A DNA stretch of 64,000 bases from Hahella sp. CCB-MM4. Lineage in GTDB: Bacteria > Pseudomonadota > Gammaproteobacteria > Pseudomonadales > Oleiphilaceae. Positions within the stretch are counted from its first letter, which is position 1. Every line of letters starts with the position of its first letter. The position numbers were made by a program, and so were the translations under genes. Below are positions 41,619-49,981 of this stretch, piece after piece. The notes beneath the pieces are model-generated. The model worked only from the letters and a program-made list of their open reading frames with translations, was not told the origin of the DNA and searched no databases. The stretch spans positions 62,001-126,000 of the forward strand of contig NZ_MRYI01000019.1 of the NCBI RefSeq assembly GCF_002260525.1. Direction: 5' to 3'.

Positions 41619-42104
41619 ATGTCTGAGAAGCTTGTCAAAATCGATCGTATAGATCGTCGTATCCTGGAATGTCTGCAAAAGGATGGGGGGCTATCCAACC
41701 AGGAGCTTGCCGAGAAAGTCGGGCTGTCTCCCTCTCCCTGCCTCAGAAGAGTGAAAGCGCTTGAAGAGGCGGGAATTATTCTGAAGCGGGTAACGCTACT
41801 GGAACGCAAAAAATTGGGCCTGGCACTTACCGTAGTCCTCTTGATTGGCATGGACCGCCATACGCCGGAGAGATTTGAGGAATTTGAAAGGCGGGTGGGG
41901 GAGCTGTCGGAAGTTCAGGAATGCTATCTGATTACAGGGCAGGACGCGGACTACATGCTGAAGGTAGCGATCCCGGATATGGATGCGTACCATGTTTTTC
42001 TGCTAAACAAAATCACCCGAATCCCCGGGGTCAGCGGCGTGCATTCCAGTTTCGTGCTGAGGCGGGTTATCGACAGTACAGAGTTACCCTTGGAATACTG
42101 TTAA
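41619..42104 (+). CDS. Lrp/AsnC-family transcriptional regulator
   Basis: About 161 residues with an N-terminal helix-turn-helix (RIDRRILECLQKDGGLSNQELAEKVGLSPSPCLRRVK spans about 9-45) and a C-terminal RAM ligand domain. Being divergent from leuA, it may control it, as Lrp-type proteins commonly regulate adjacent amino acid genes, but this is inference. The ATG at 41619 is preferred over a TTG at 41601; neither has a strong ribosome binding site. Confidence 0.87.
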   Translation: MSEKLVKIDRIDRRILECLQKDGGLSNQELAEKVGLSPSPCLRRVKALEEAGIILKRVTLLERKKLGLALTVVLLIGMDRHTPERFEEFERRVGELSEVQECYLITGQDADYMLKVAIPDMDAYHVFLLNKITRIPGVSGVHSSFVLRRVIDSTELPLEYC

Positions 42105-42166
42105 ACAGACATATTATCAAGCAGATAAGAAACACATTAATGGTTCTGCTTGGCATGAGTAAGCCA

Positions 42167-42285
42167 AGTTGGAATGCAAACCAAGCGAGCATGAATATAC
42201 TGTTGCTCTGAATATATTAAGTCGGCCCGAATTAACGGTTGGTCTAAGTAAGCTGCTGGCCTGAATAAAAACTGAGTTGGAATGA
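42167..42285. repeat. Degenerate tandem array between lrp and glyoxalase genes
   Basis: About six heavily diverged 16-21 bp units sharing a CTGAATA-like core preceded by GG(T/C) (for example GGCCTGAATAAAA, GCTCTGAATATATT, GGTCTAAGTAAG). It runs from about 42167 to the start of the glyoxalase gene. Confidence 0.6.
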
Positions 42286-42729
42286 ATGATGGAATACCTG
42301 CATACCATGGTGAGAGTGTCCGATTTGGAAGTCTCCCTGGATTTTTACTGTAACAAGTTAGGACTGGTTGAAGTCTCCCGTAAAGACAGTGAAAAAGGAC
42401 GTTTCACCCTGGTCTTCCTGGCGGCTCCCGGAGACATTGACAGTGCCCGTGAAAATAAGGCTCCTATGGTGGAACTGACCTATAACTGGGATGCTGAGGA
42501 ATATACCGGAGGGCGAAACTTCGGACACCTTGCCTATCGGGTGGACAATATTTACGACACTTGCCAGAAGCTGAAGGACAATGGTGTGATTATCAATCGC
42601 CCTCCCAGAGACGGCTATATGGCCTTTGTCAGGTCCCCCGATAATATTTCCATTGAGCTGCTGCAAAAAGGAGAACCTTTACCTCCTTCGGAACCCTGGC
42701 TTTCCATGAAAAATACCGGATCCTGGTAA
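42286..42729 (+). CDS. Glyoxalase I / VOC family protein
   Basis: 147 residues, two beta-alpha-beta-beta-beta modules of the vicinal oxygen chelate fold. Metal ligands expected for glyoxalase I are present: His in EYLHTMVRV (H6), Glu in MVELTYNW, His in FGHLAYRV and Glu in SIELLQKG. It probably isomerises the methylglyoxal-glutathione adduct. An exact substrate is not proven; other VOC enzymes share the fold. It is convergent with the YheT gene, with stops 5 bp apart. Confidence 0.83.
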   Translation: MMEYLHTMVRVSDLEVSLDFYCNKLGLVEVSRKDSEKGRFTLVFLAAPGDIDSARENKAPMVELTYNWDAEEYTGGRNFGHLAYRVDNIYDTCQKLKDNGVIINRPPRDGYMAFVRSPDNISIELLQKGEPLPPSEPWLSMKNTGSW

Positions 42730-42733
42730 ACGA

Positions 42734-43774
42734 TCAGGGAAACACTTCCTGGCGAATCGTTTCCGACAGCCATTTGGGAATGAAATCCTCCAACCAGAAT
42801 TCGGTTTTCCACGGAATCCAACTGCCGGTCACGAATCCGACGTGACCGCCGAAAGGCGTCAGCACCAGGGATACTTTTTCAGGGCATTCATCAGGTGTTG
42901 GCGCTACATCATCCGGCATGAACGGGTCGTCAATCGCGTGAACCAGTAATGTCGGGGTCTGTATATAGGGCACATATTGCCGGGCGCTGGAACGTTCATA
43001 GTAATCCGTTGCCGAGGTGAATCCGTGTAAAGGTGCCACCACTCTATTGTCAAATTCCCAGAAGCTTTTCACATCGGACAAAGGACCGAGATTCTCCAAC
43101 GTCTGCCAATGTTGATGTTGCCCTGTATGGAGGAACATCGACTTCTTTTGTTCTATACCTTCGGTGAGTTCTGTGATCAGCCGCTTGCGGTAAACCTTGG
43201 AGAACCCCTGATCCAAACGGGTGGAGCATCTGGCCAATTCGTAAGGAGCTGAAACAATGACGGCTGCATTGATGATGCTCTGTTTTTCCTGCTCTCCCAG
43301 CCACTTACACAGGGCGTTTGCGCCCAGTGAGTAACCGATGGCGATGATTGGCCGCTTAGGGAATCTCTGCCGCATTGTGGTTAGCACGAAATGGATATCG
43401 CCTGTCTCGCCGGAGTGGTAGGCCCTGGGCAAACGATTCGGGCGGCCGGAACACCCACGAAAGTTTACTGCGACTGAAGTCCAGGTTTGTTCCAGCAGCG
43501 CCTGTTGCATTCCGAGTATGTACGTACTGCTGCTGGAACCGGTCAGACCGTGAAACAGGACGACCAGTGGGCAATAGTCAGTGCCACAATAATAGTCAGT
43601 GTCAGAACGCGCTTTCCCGGTGGGTAGGTGATACCAGTCCAGGTCAAGAAAATCGTTATCAGGGAGTGTCAGACGTTCTCTTTGTCGGAACAAATCTGGT
43701 GGCTTGCGAAACAGGGGCGCCCAGAGAGTCTGAAGGTGCGCGTTGCGCAACCAGGGAGCAGGTTGGAAAAGCAT
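42734..43774 (-). CDS. Alpha/beta hydrolase, YheT family
   Basis: About 346 residues. The alpha/beta-hydrolase core has the oxyanion segment LFHGLTGSSSS, the nucleophile elbow GYSLGANALCKW and the terminal His in TPFGGHVGFVTG, matching YheT and the abhydrolase-1/3 proteins. These act as predicted lipases or esterases with unproven substrate. The ATG at 43774 with GGA nearby is taken as the start in place of a TTG at 43822. Confidence 0.78.
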   Translation of the reverse strand: MLFQPAPWLRNAHLQTLWAPLFRKPPDLFRQRERLTLPDNDFLDLDWYHLPTGKARSDTDYYCGTDYCPLVVLFHGLTGSSSSTYILGMQQALLEQTWTSVAVNFRGCSGRPNRLPRAYHSGETGDIHFVLTTMRQRFPKRPIIAIGYSLGANALCKWLGEQEKQSIINAAVIVSAPYELARCSTRLDQGFSKVYRKRLITELTEGIEQKKSMFLHTGQHQHWQTLENLGPLSDVKSFWEFDNRVVAPLHGFTSATDYYERSSARQYVPYIQTPTLLVHAIDDPFMPDDVAPTPDECPEKVSLVLTPFGGHVGFVTGSWIPWKTEFWLEDFIPKWLSETIRQEVFP

Positions 43775-43919
43775 GAGGAATCCGACTTGTCCTTTTGAGT
43801 CTGTTGTCAGTGTGGGGTTCAAGCATACGAGTCACGACCCAAAAAATCATCCTTTGTTTTAATCATGAATCCAGCTACATTCATGAAGTATCCAACGATT
43901 TGAAAACAGGAGATATTTT

Positions 43920-44357
43920 ATGGATCCATTCATGCAGGCGGCGATCGAAGAGGCCCGAAAAGGATTGGAAGAGGGAGGCATTCCTATTGGCTCCGTCATC
44001 GTTCATGACGGCAAAATTATTGGTCGGGGGCACAACCGCAGAGTACAGCAGGGAAGTGTTGTTCTGCATGGGGAAATGGATGCCTTTGAAAATGCTGGAC
44101 GACTGCCGGCCAAGGTATATCAGGAATGCACACTCTATACGACGCTGTCGCCATGTCCCATGTGCTCGGGAGCAATACTCCTTTATGGCATACCCAGGGT
44201 TATTGTGGGAGAAAACAAAACCTTTATGGGGGAAGAGGAATTGCTTCGGTCCCGTGGGGTTGAAGTCTCGGTACTGCAGAATGAGGAATGTATTGGGTTA
44301 ATGAACGAACTGATTGAGAAAGCACCTGAGTTGTGGAATGAGGACATCGGCGAATAG
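43920..44357 (+). CDS. Cytosine deaminase, yeast Fcy1 type
   Basis: 145 residues of the cytidine deaminase fold. Zinc ligands and the catalytic Glu are in LHGEMDAFEN (H50, E52) and SPCPMCSGA (C79, C82), at the same spacing as the yeast Fcy1 enzyme, and downstream residues VGENKTF and WNEDIGE at the C-terminus match Fcy1 closely. It is far more like yeast cytosine deaminase than like the amidohydrolase CodA of enterics or the tRNA adenosine deaminase TadA. It would deaminate cytosine to uracil, which feeds either uracil salvage or the URC pathway about 8 kb away. It is followed 240 bp later by AidB. Confidence 0.85.
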   Translation: MDPFMQAAIEEARKGLEEGGIPIGSVIVHDGKIIGRGHNRRVQQGSVVLHGEMDAFENAGRLPAKVYQECTLYTTLSPCPMCSGAILLYGIPRVIVGENKTFMGEEELLRSRGVEVSVLQNEECIGLMNELIEKAPELWNEDIGE

Positions 44358-44596
44358 CGTTCGTTTGTGGATGACAAGCTGCAGGTTGCCAGGAAAAAAC
44401 TGCAAAGGTTCCGGAGAAGAGTTTTCTGAGGAGAATCAAACCTATCAGAAGTTGAGCTGAAGGCGACTTCTGTGAGTAACCATGATGGATCATTGGTTGC
44501 TCTTTATTTAAAAAGTGAATCGCTATTCAACTTTTGAAAAGGCCGGACTATAATGGCGGGAACTGACCATTGAATAACCAGTAAGCGAGCCCTCTT

Positions 44597-46249
44597 ATGA
44601 CCGGCAAGATACCGATGGCTGAAACCCACGAGGTTTTCAATCAACCGACTCCCCTCGAAAACTACAATGCTTTCAACAGTGATCGTGTATTGCAGAACTA
44701 CGTTGAAAAATTTGGCGGGGCCTGGGGGCAGGATCAATTAGCTGCGTACGGCGATAAAGTCGGTCATGAACTGCTGAGAGCGGGATTTGACGCAAACGGC
44801 CATAAACCGGAGTTTCAATCCCACGACCGGTTTGGTCGCCGGATTGACCAGGTGAACTATCATCCGGCTTATCATCAGCTGATGCAGTCTGCGATTGAAG
44901 CCGGTCACCACAGCCTTCCCTGGACCCATTCCGTTCCGGGAGCCCATGTCGTAAGAGCGGGTATCGAATACATGCACAGTCAGGCGGATCCTGGAAGCGG
45001 CTGCCCTCTGACCATGACGTTTGCCAGTGTTCCGGCACTTCAGCATCAACCGGATATCGCGAAGCAATGGCTGCCTAAAATCCTTGTCAATACCTATGAT
45101 CCCCGCAACGTTCCGTTCTTTGAGAAACAGGGCCTGACGATCGGTATGGCAATGACGGAAAAGCAGGGCGGGTCGGATGTGCGGGCCAATACTTCGAGAG
45201 CCCGTCCCATCGGACAAGCGGGTCCAGGGCAAGCGTATGAGATCGTGGGGCATAAGTGGTTTTGCTCGGCGCCGATGTGTGATGCTTTCCTGGTGTTGGC
45301 TCAGACTGACGGTGGCTTATCCTGTTTTCTGCTGCCGCGCTGGCGTCCTGACGGCAGCAAAAATGCCATGTATGTTCAACGTATCAAGAACAAGATGGGT
45401 AACGTCTCCAACGCCTCTTCAGAAGTTGAATACCGTGGAGCTTTTGCCTGGATGATCGGGGAAGAAGGGCGGGGTGTTCGTACGATTCTGGAAATGGTGG
45501 CCATGACAAGGTTTGACTGCATGGTCGGATCTTCGGCCATCATGGGGCTGGCAACCGCACAGGCGATTCATCATACCGGCGGACGAAGTGTGTTCGGCAA
45601 AAATCTGCATGAGCAGCCGTTGATGCAGAATGTACTGGCGGACCTCGCCATTGAATCTGAAGCGGCACTGGCCATCAGTATGCGTCTGGCCCATGCGCTG
45701 GATAATCCGCAGGATGAAGCAGAACAGCTGCTGATACGCATCGGCACAGCCGTCGGGAAGTACTGGATTTGCAAGCGGGCTGCCCAGCACACTTATGAAA
45801 GCATGGAGTGTATCGGCGGTGTCGCGGTGGTGGAAGATAATGTCCTGGCCCGCTTATATAGAGAGTCGCCCATCAATGCTATTTGGGAAGGTTCCGGCAA
45901 CGTCCAGTGTCTCGATGTGGCAAGGGCTATACAGCGGGAACCCCGGGTTGTGGATGCCTTTATCCAGGAATTGGAGAAAGCGAAAGGCCACTATGAGGAA
46001 TTCGATACCAGCCTGCATGATCTGAAACAGGTGTTTTCACAACCAGGCGTAGAGGAAAGCCAGCTGCGTCGGGTGGTGGAAAACATGGCGCTACTCTGGC
46101 AGGGTGTGACACTCATTCAATATTCTACAGCCGAGGTTGCGGGGGCGTTCATACAAAGCCGTCTCCGTGATGGAGGTCATATGTACGGAACGTTAGGGCA
46201 AGGCGCGGACCTTGGAGCAATTATTCAGCGTGCAAGACCAGGCTTATAG
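44597..46249 (+). CDS. AidB-type acyl-CoA dehydrogenase
   Basis: 550 residues, longer than typical acyl-CoA dehydrogenases and matching AidB. The FAD-binding segment GMAMTEKQGGSDVRANT, the CoA/FAD pocket HKWFCSAPMCDAF and WEGSGNVQCLDVARA near the end are diagnostic. The E. coli protein has an extra C-terminal domain that binds DNA and protects it from alkylation. Whether this protein has that role or is catabolic is not known. The start at 44597 has a weak ribosome binding site; a later Met (44615) is possible. Confidence 0.88.
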   Translation: MTGKIPMAETHEVFNQPTPLENYNAFNSDRVLQNYVEKFGGAWGQDQLAAYGDKVGHELLRAGFDANGHKPEFQSHDRFGRRIDQVNYHPAYHQLMQSAIEAGHHSLPWTHSVPGAHVVRAGIEYMHSQADPGSGCPLTMTFASVPALQHQPDIAKQWLPKILVNTYDPRNVPFFEKQGLTIGMAMTEKQGGSDVRANTSRARPIGQAGPGQAYEIVGHKWFCSAPMCDAFLVLAQTDGGLSCFLLPRWRPDGSKNAMYVQRIKNKMGNVSNASSEVEYRGAFAWMIGEEGRGVRTILEMVAMTRFDCMVGSSAIMGLATAQAIHHTGGRSVFGKNLHEQPLMQNVLADLAIESEAALAISMRLAHALDNPQDEAEQLLIRIGTAVGKYWICKRAAQHTYESMECIGGVAVVEDNVLARLYRESPINAIWEGSGNVQCLDVARAIQREPRVVDAFIQELEKAKGHYEEFDTSLHDLKQVFSQPGVEESQLRRVVENMALLWQGVTLIQYSTAEVAGAFIQSRLRDGGHMYGTLGQGADLGAIIQRARPGL

Positions 46250-46357
46250 CAGAATATTTTGAGCGCGATTTAATTTGCGCAAGCTCTCAACGACATTAGT
46301 CTTCCGACCGGTGAGGATCCTGCCGGAAGACTTCGTGAGTCAAGGGGCTAGTCTTTT

Positions 46358-46771
46358 TTACTGTTTATGGCACTGGAGTGCGTCAAAGCTCTCTTTTGTA
46401 ACCGGTAACTCGCACTCCAGTAGAACTGAGCCGCCCTCAAGAAAGTAGTAATCAAAAAGTATATTTACGTGATTATTTTCAATACTGATGTCTTCCACGA
46501 ATGCCCCGCTTGAATCCTTTAAGCTCAGCATCTCACCATCATAAGGGATCTCGCTAATCGTCAGGGTTTGTATGGCTTCAAAGTTAGGACGGGAAAGCAA
46601 TTCAAATTGCACGGTAGGGTTGAGTTCCATATTGTGCTGGATAATTCTGACAATCTGACCATTCACAATTTCGGTTTGAACCTGGCTTACAGAAGCCGGA
46701 ATCCCTGTCGTTTCAGTCAGTGCTGAACAGGCGATTGGAGAAAGTAGAAGTAAACAGAAAAGTCGTCTCAT
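46358..46771 (-). CDS. Small exported protein of unknown function
   Basis: 137 residues. A hydrophobic N-terminus (residues 3-18) with Cys at 15 (SPIACSA) suggests a signal peptide, possibly type I as the lipobox is poor. The mature part is beta-rich with a late Cys pair (VLLECELPV and ALQCHK) that could form a disulphide. It starts 7 bp after the stop of the gene upstream, so the two form an operon. I do not recognise a family. Confidence 0.55.
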   Translation of the reverse strand: MRRLFCLLLLSPIACSALTETTGIPASVSQVQTEIVNGQIVRIIQHNMELNPTVQFELLSRPNFEAIQTLTISEIPYDGEMLSLKDSSGAFVEDISIENNHVNILFDYYFLEGGSVLLECELPVTKESFDALQCHKQ

Positions 46772-46778
46772 ATGTTGC

Positions 46779-47087
46779 CTACTTGGCTTTTTCTAAGTAA
46801 GTATTGCGGCGATTAAAGCGGTCTTTGGGGACTGCCGGCCAGTTAGTTTTGCTCTTTAGCTGTGTTTTAAAGTCTGCAAGACTATTGTCCGCAATGCTCT
46901 TCTGAAAGTTGTTGATTGCTTTAATGAGTTTTTCGTCGCACTTTTCCTCAACTGTGAATGTATCTTCTTTACTAATGCGAGAATACACATTGATTAAGGC
47001 TTTGATTAGCTTGACGTCTATTGATGCATTTTTACCGTCTTTGCCGACAGAGTCTCGTAGCTTGAGAGAGCCCATGAAGGTTGACAT
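46779..47087 (-). CDS. Short protein resembling peptidoglycan-binding-like domain
   Basis: About 102 residues. The pattern SVGKDGKNASIDVKLIKALI followed 15 residues later by VEEKCDEKLIKAINNFQKS resembles the consensus of peptidoglycan-binding-like domains (SVG..G.N...DV..VQ.LLN then DG..G..T..AI..FQ), though several consensus residues (Val-Gln, Asp-Gly) are lost. The start at 47087 has AAGGAC upstream; the longer start at 47099 lacks one. It has no signal peptide. The exported protein gene follows directly. A relation to type VI secretion effectors, which often carry such domains, is conjecture. Confidence 0.5.
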   Translation of the reverse strand: MSTFMGSLKLRDSVGKDGKNASIDVKLIKALINVYSRISKEDTFTVEEKCDEKLIKAINNFQKSIADNSLADFKTQLKSKTNWPAVPKDRFNRRNTYLEKAK

Positions 47088-47138
47088 GCGTCCTTGCATC
47101 GCGTTTATTTGGTAGCGATGAGAATACAGTGTCGTATT

Positions 47139-47921
47139 ATGCAGAATATTCGTTCCCTGATGTGGCCGACTGGTGTGTTAAACATGCTGGCGTGGTTGGC
47201 GTTTATTGGATTCTGGACTCCACTCTCTGCTGCCGCATGTGAAAAAATCAGGGTGGTTGGCTCTGATCAATGGATACCCTTCGCCTACACCTCTCCTGAT
47301 CAACCGGACAAGCCTATTGGTATTGCTTACGATGTGGTACGTCTTCTGGGAGCTGATCTGGGAGTGTCGGTTGAAATCGATGTCGGGATTCCATGGCGGC
47401 GGATTGAGCTGGAAATGGACAATGGAACTGCAGATTTATTGGCGGGGAATTACTGGACGGAGCAGCGTGCCAAACGCTGGGCTGTCACCCGTGATTTTGC
47501 GTCCGATAAAGTTCATGTATTTGTTCGAAAAGGGGAAGAATTCAGTTACTCCAGCCTGTCTGACCTGATCGGCAAGGCTGGCGTTATTCCTGCCGGAATT
47601 AGTCTGGGTCAGGAGTTTGACAGTTTTAAACCCAATCTCGATATTTATGAGGTCAAACAGCACACCCAGATGATTGAGATGCTGATGAAGAGGCGTCTGG
47701 ACTATATGATTCTTCCTCTGTATAGCGGAAACCTGAAAATCAAAGCACTTGGTTATGGGGAAGGTATCTCCGTGCTACCCACGCCGGTGAGTGTCAATTC
47801 CGTCCATTTGTCCCTGTCTCGAGAGTCGTCATGTGTGGTACTGCTGGAGAAAATGAATAGGCAGATTGAGCGTCGTGTCGCCGACGGGAGCATTCAGGCC
47901 ATTATTTCCGCTTATCAATAG
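47139..47921 (+). CDS. Periplasmic solute-binding protein (SBP_bac_3 type)
   Basis: About 260 residues with a signal peptide (hydrophobic about 15-30, cleavage after AAA). The mature protein starts KIRVVGSDQWIPFAYTSPDQPDK, the form of amino-acid-type extracellular solute-binding proteins, followed by IGIAYDVVRLL and a late DYMILPLYSG. No transporter genes flank it, so it may be an orphan receptor or sensor. Several in-frame ATG (47094, 47118, 47139) exist; the last keeps the signal peptide and gives room for divergent promoters. Confidence 0.72.
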   Translation: MQNIRSLMWPTGVLNMLAWLAFIGFWTPLSAAACEKIRVVGSDQWIPFAYTSPDQPDKPIGIAYDVVRLLGADLGVSVEIDVGIPWRRIELEMDNGTADLLAGNYWTEQRAKRWAVTRDFASDKVHVFVRKGEEFSYSSLSDLIGKAGVIPAGISLGQEFDSFKPNLDIYEVKQHTQMIEMLMKRRLDYMILPLYSGNLKIKALGYGEGISVLPTPVSVNSVHLSLSRESSCVVLLEKMNRQIERRVADGSIQAIISAYQ

Positions 47922-47939
47922 CGTTGTCACTGAGGCGAA

Positions 47940-48833
47940 TCAGTTTATTCGGTCGAATGAAATCGTTGGTTTGTCGTTCATGCCAGGGCACTCGTCTGAG
48001 AAATACCAGACTTTACCTTCTTGCAGCCCAACAGTGCCGTCTACCAATTCAAAGCAGCTGTTTTTCCCTACTTTGACAAACTGCCGACCCATATGATCCT
48101 CGTAACTGACGATTTGGTCGTCAGGGTATTGGCCGGGTTGATTGTATATCTTTGCCTCCTCAATGGCTTTGGCTACACGCCGATCAAAGTGAGCGGTAGT
48201 CGATTTGTCTTCTTCCACCGCGATTTCGCGGGCCATCGTCAGGGCATTGTCCAGTAACGAGGTTCCCAAAGACTCTTCGGAAGCTCTCTCATGATCCGCT
48301 TGGCTCGATGAAGGATAAGAGGGAGAAGATGATAGTGAAGGTGGGTTGGCGGGCGGTGGCTGATCGATCGTTGGCACTTCAATGCGCTCTTCATTCGTTG
48401 ATGCAACCTCAGGATTATTTTCTTCTGCTAAGGGCAATGCTTCAGCGGCAGGAATGTTCTGTTCACTTAAAGGTTGAATCGTAGAAAGAGGTTTGGCAGG
48501 TGACGAATCAGTCTGCACCCGGACGTTTGCAGTGTTGGTGTTTTGGCTGGACGGTTCGCTTGTTTCAGGTCGGCTGACCGGCATGTCTGAACCCCAGCCA
48601 AGCTCGATTTCCAAGGTGGATTTCGTTGGATCGGTGCCATGGCCGTCAGACGTTTTGAAAGGAATGCTCAATGCCAAAATATGCAAGAGCAGGGCGATAA
48701 CCAGCGTCCACTTGAGTACGACAGAGCAAGCGCGAGGCTTTACAAAGTCGTCGTTACCCTGTTGTTCAGAAAGGTTCATCCAGGAGTTTGTGGGAAAGTT
48801 AAGGTCGCCATCCATATACGGCAATAGATCCAT
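47940..48833 (-). CDS. Single-helix membrane protein with Pro/Ser linker
   Basis: 297 residues. One membrane helix (about 38-58, VVLKWTLVIALLLHILALSI) is followed by a Pro/Ser/Glu-rich linker of about 110 residues and a C-terminal domain with a Cys pair (KNSCFELV and SDECPG). This layout resembles TonB-like and other periplasm-spanning proteins, but there is no TonB C-terminal signature. The conserved end is SYEDHMGRQFVKVG. Function unknown. Confidence 0.65.
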   Translation of the reverse strand: MDLLPYMDGDLNFPTNSWMNLSEQQGNDDFVKPRACSVVLKWTLVIALLLHILALSIPFKTSDGHGTDPTKSTLEIELGWGSDMPVSRPETSEPSSQNTNTANVRVQTDSSPAKPLSTIQPLSEQNIPAAEALPLAEENNPEVASTNEERIEVPTIDQPPPANPPSLSSSPSYPSSSQADHERASEESLGTSLLDNALTMAREIAVEEDKSTTAHFDRRVAKAIEEAKIYNQPGQYPDDQIVSYEDHMGRQFVKVGKNSCFELVDGTVGLQEGKVWYFSDECPGMNDKPTISFDRIN

Positions 48834-48897
48834 TTCTGAAAGCCGACATTTAACCTTATTGGAACGCCGACAACAACCTGTCCTGAAATAGAAACGA

Positions 48898-48920
48898 TTA
48901 CCGGTCAGATAGACCGGTAA
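48898..48920 (-). terminator. Perfect inverted repeat between two minus-strand genes
   Basis: TTACCGGTC (48898-48906) pairs perfectly with GACCGGTAA (48912-48920) around a 5-base loop. On the minus strand it follows the SDR gene by about 80 bp and is followed by a weak T-rich stretch, so it may terminate that gene or act as an operator for the gene at 47940. Confidence 0.55.
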
Positions 48921-49000
48921 CCTCCCGGTAATTAAAGATTAAGGGATAAAAAATAAGTGATGAAGGATTAAATGTCATAGACGCGATGGAGGTTTGGGCG

Positions 49001-49759
49001 TTAGAGGAACATACCGCCAGAAGCTTCCAATCTCTGGGCGTTTACCCAGCGGTTATCTTCCGTCAACAAGGAGGCGATGACCCCGCCGATATCATCCGGC
49101 AATCCGACTCGGCCCAGTGCGGTCTGTGATGCAATAAACCGATTGAGATCTTCTGAATCCCGTACCGCACCTCCACCGAAATCGGTCTCAATTGCGCCGG
49201 GGGCGACGACATTGACGGTGATACCTCGGGGACCAAGTTCCTTGGCCAGGTATTTGGTCAGGATCTCAACTGCCCCTTTCATTGCGGCATAAGCGCCGTA
49301 GCCGGGAATGGCAAAGCGGGTCAGGCCGCTGGAAATGTTGATGATGCTTCCTCCATCTTTTATGACGGGAAGTAACTTCTGTGTGAGGAAAAACACACCT
49401 TTAAAATGAACATTTGCCAGTTGGTCGAATTGTTCCTCAGTGACGTCCGCGACTTCAGAATGAATGCCGATACCCGCGTTATTGATCAGGTAATCAAAAG
49501 TCTCCCGCTGCCAGGTTTGGTGAAGTTCGGTTTTCACGCGTTCCACAAAAGATGCGAAGCTGGCGGTATCGGCAACATCCAATTGAATAGCCACAGCTTT
49601 ACGGCCAATCCGTTCTATCTGCGAGACGACTTCGGCAGCTTCACCATGCTGGCTGCGATAGGTCAGGATGACGTCATTTCCTTTTTCTGCCAGATGAATG
49701 GCAGTGTTTTTTCCAAGTCCTCGGCTGCCTCCGGTAACGATTGCGATCTTGCTGCTCAT
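49001..49759 (-). CDS. SDR family oxidoreductase (FabG-like)
   Basis: About 252 residues with the TGGSRGLG nucleotide loop, the NNAGIG segment and the intact catalytic motif YGAYAAMKGA (Tyr and Lys in YxxxK). The C-terminal ends in SGGMFL as in 3-oxoacyl-ACP reductase-like SDRs. Substrate unknown. The ATG at 49759 has GGAG upstream and is preferred over a TTG at 49777. A LysR gene is divergently placed 200 bp away and may regulate it. Confidence 0.85.
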   Translation of the reverse strand: MSSKIAIVTGGSRGLGKNTAIHLAEKGNDVILTYRSQHGEAAEVVSQIERIGRKAVAIQLDVADTASFASFVERVKTELHQTWQRETFDYLINNAGIGIHSEVADVTEEQFDQLANVHFKGVFFLTQKLLPVIKDGGSIINISSGLTRFAIPGYGAYAAMKGAVEILTKYLAKELGPRGITVNVVAPGAIETDFGGGAVRDSEDLNRFIASQTALGRVGLPDDIGGVIASLLTEDNRWVNAQRLEASGGMFL

Positions 49760-49981
49760 GATGGGTCTCCAAGTCAATTTGTTGGGTGATTACAACGACA
49801 GGATCAGTTTATTGTTGTGATTAATTTGGATAAATATGCTAAAAATGATTTGACTGTTCGAAAATCGATAACAATGGGCCGCTTGAGGACGCTTCACATG
49901 ACGCTGGAAATAGGCGCTGTAAGTGGGGCAGGAAATAGAAATTGGATATGTTCAAAGGGGATCAGCAGGGGGAGATGATCG

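Noticed and set aside
43795-44301. Plus-strand open frame of 168 codons
   Set aside because: It is an out-of-frame reading of the cytosine deaminase region; the 145-codon frame has the zinc motifs.
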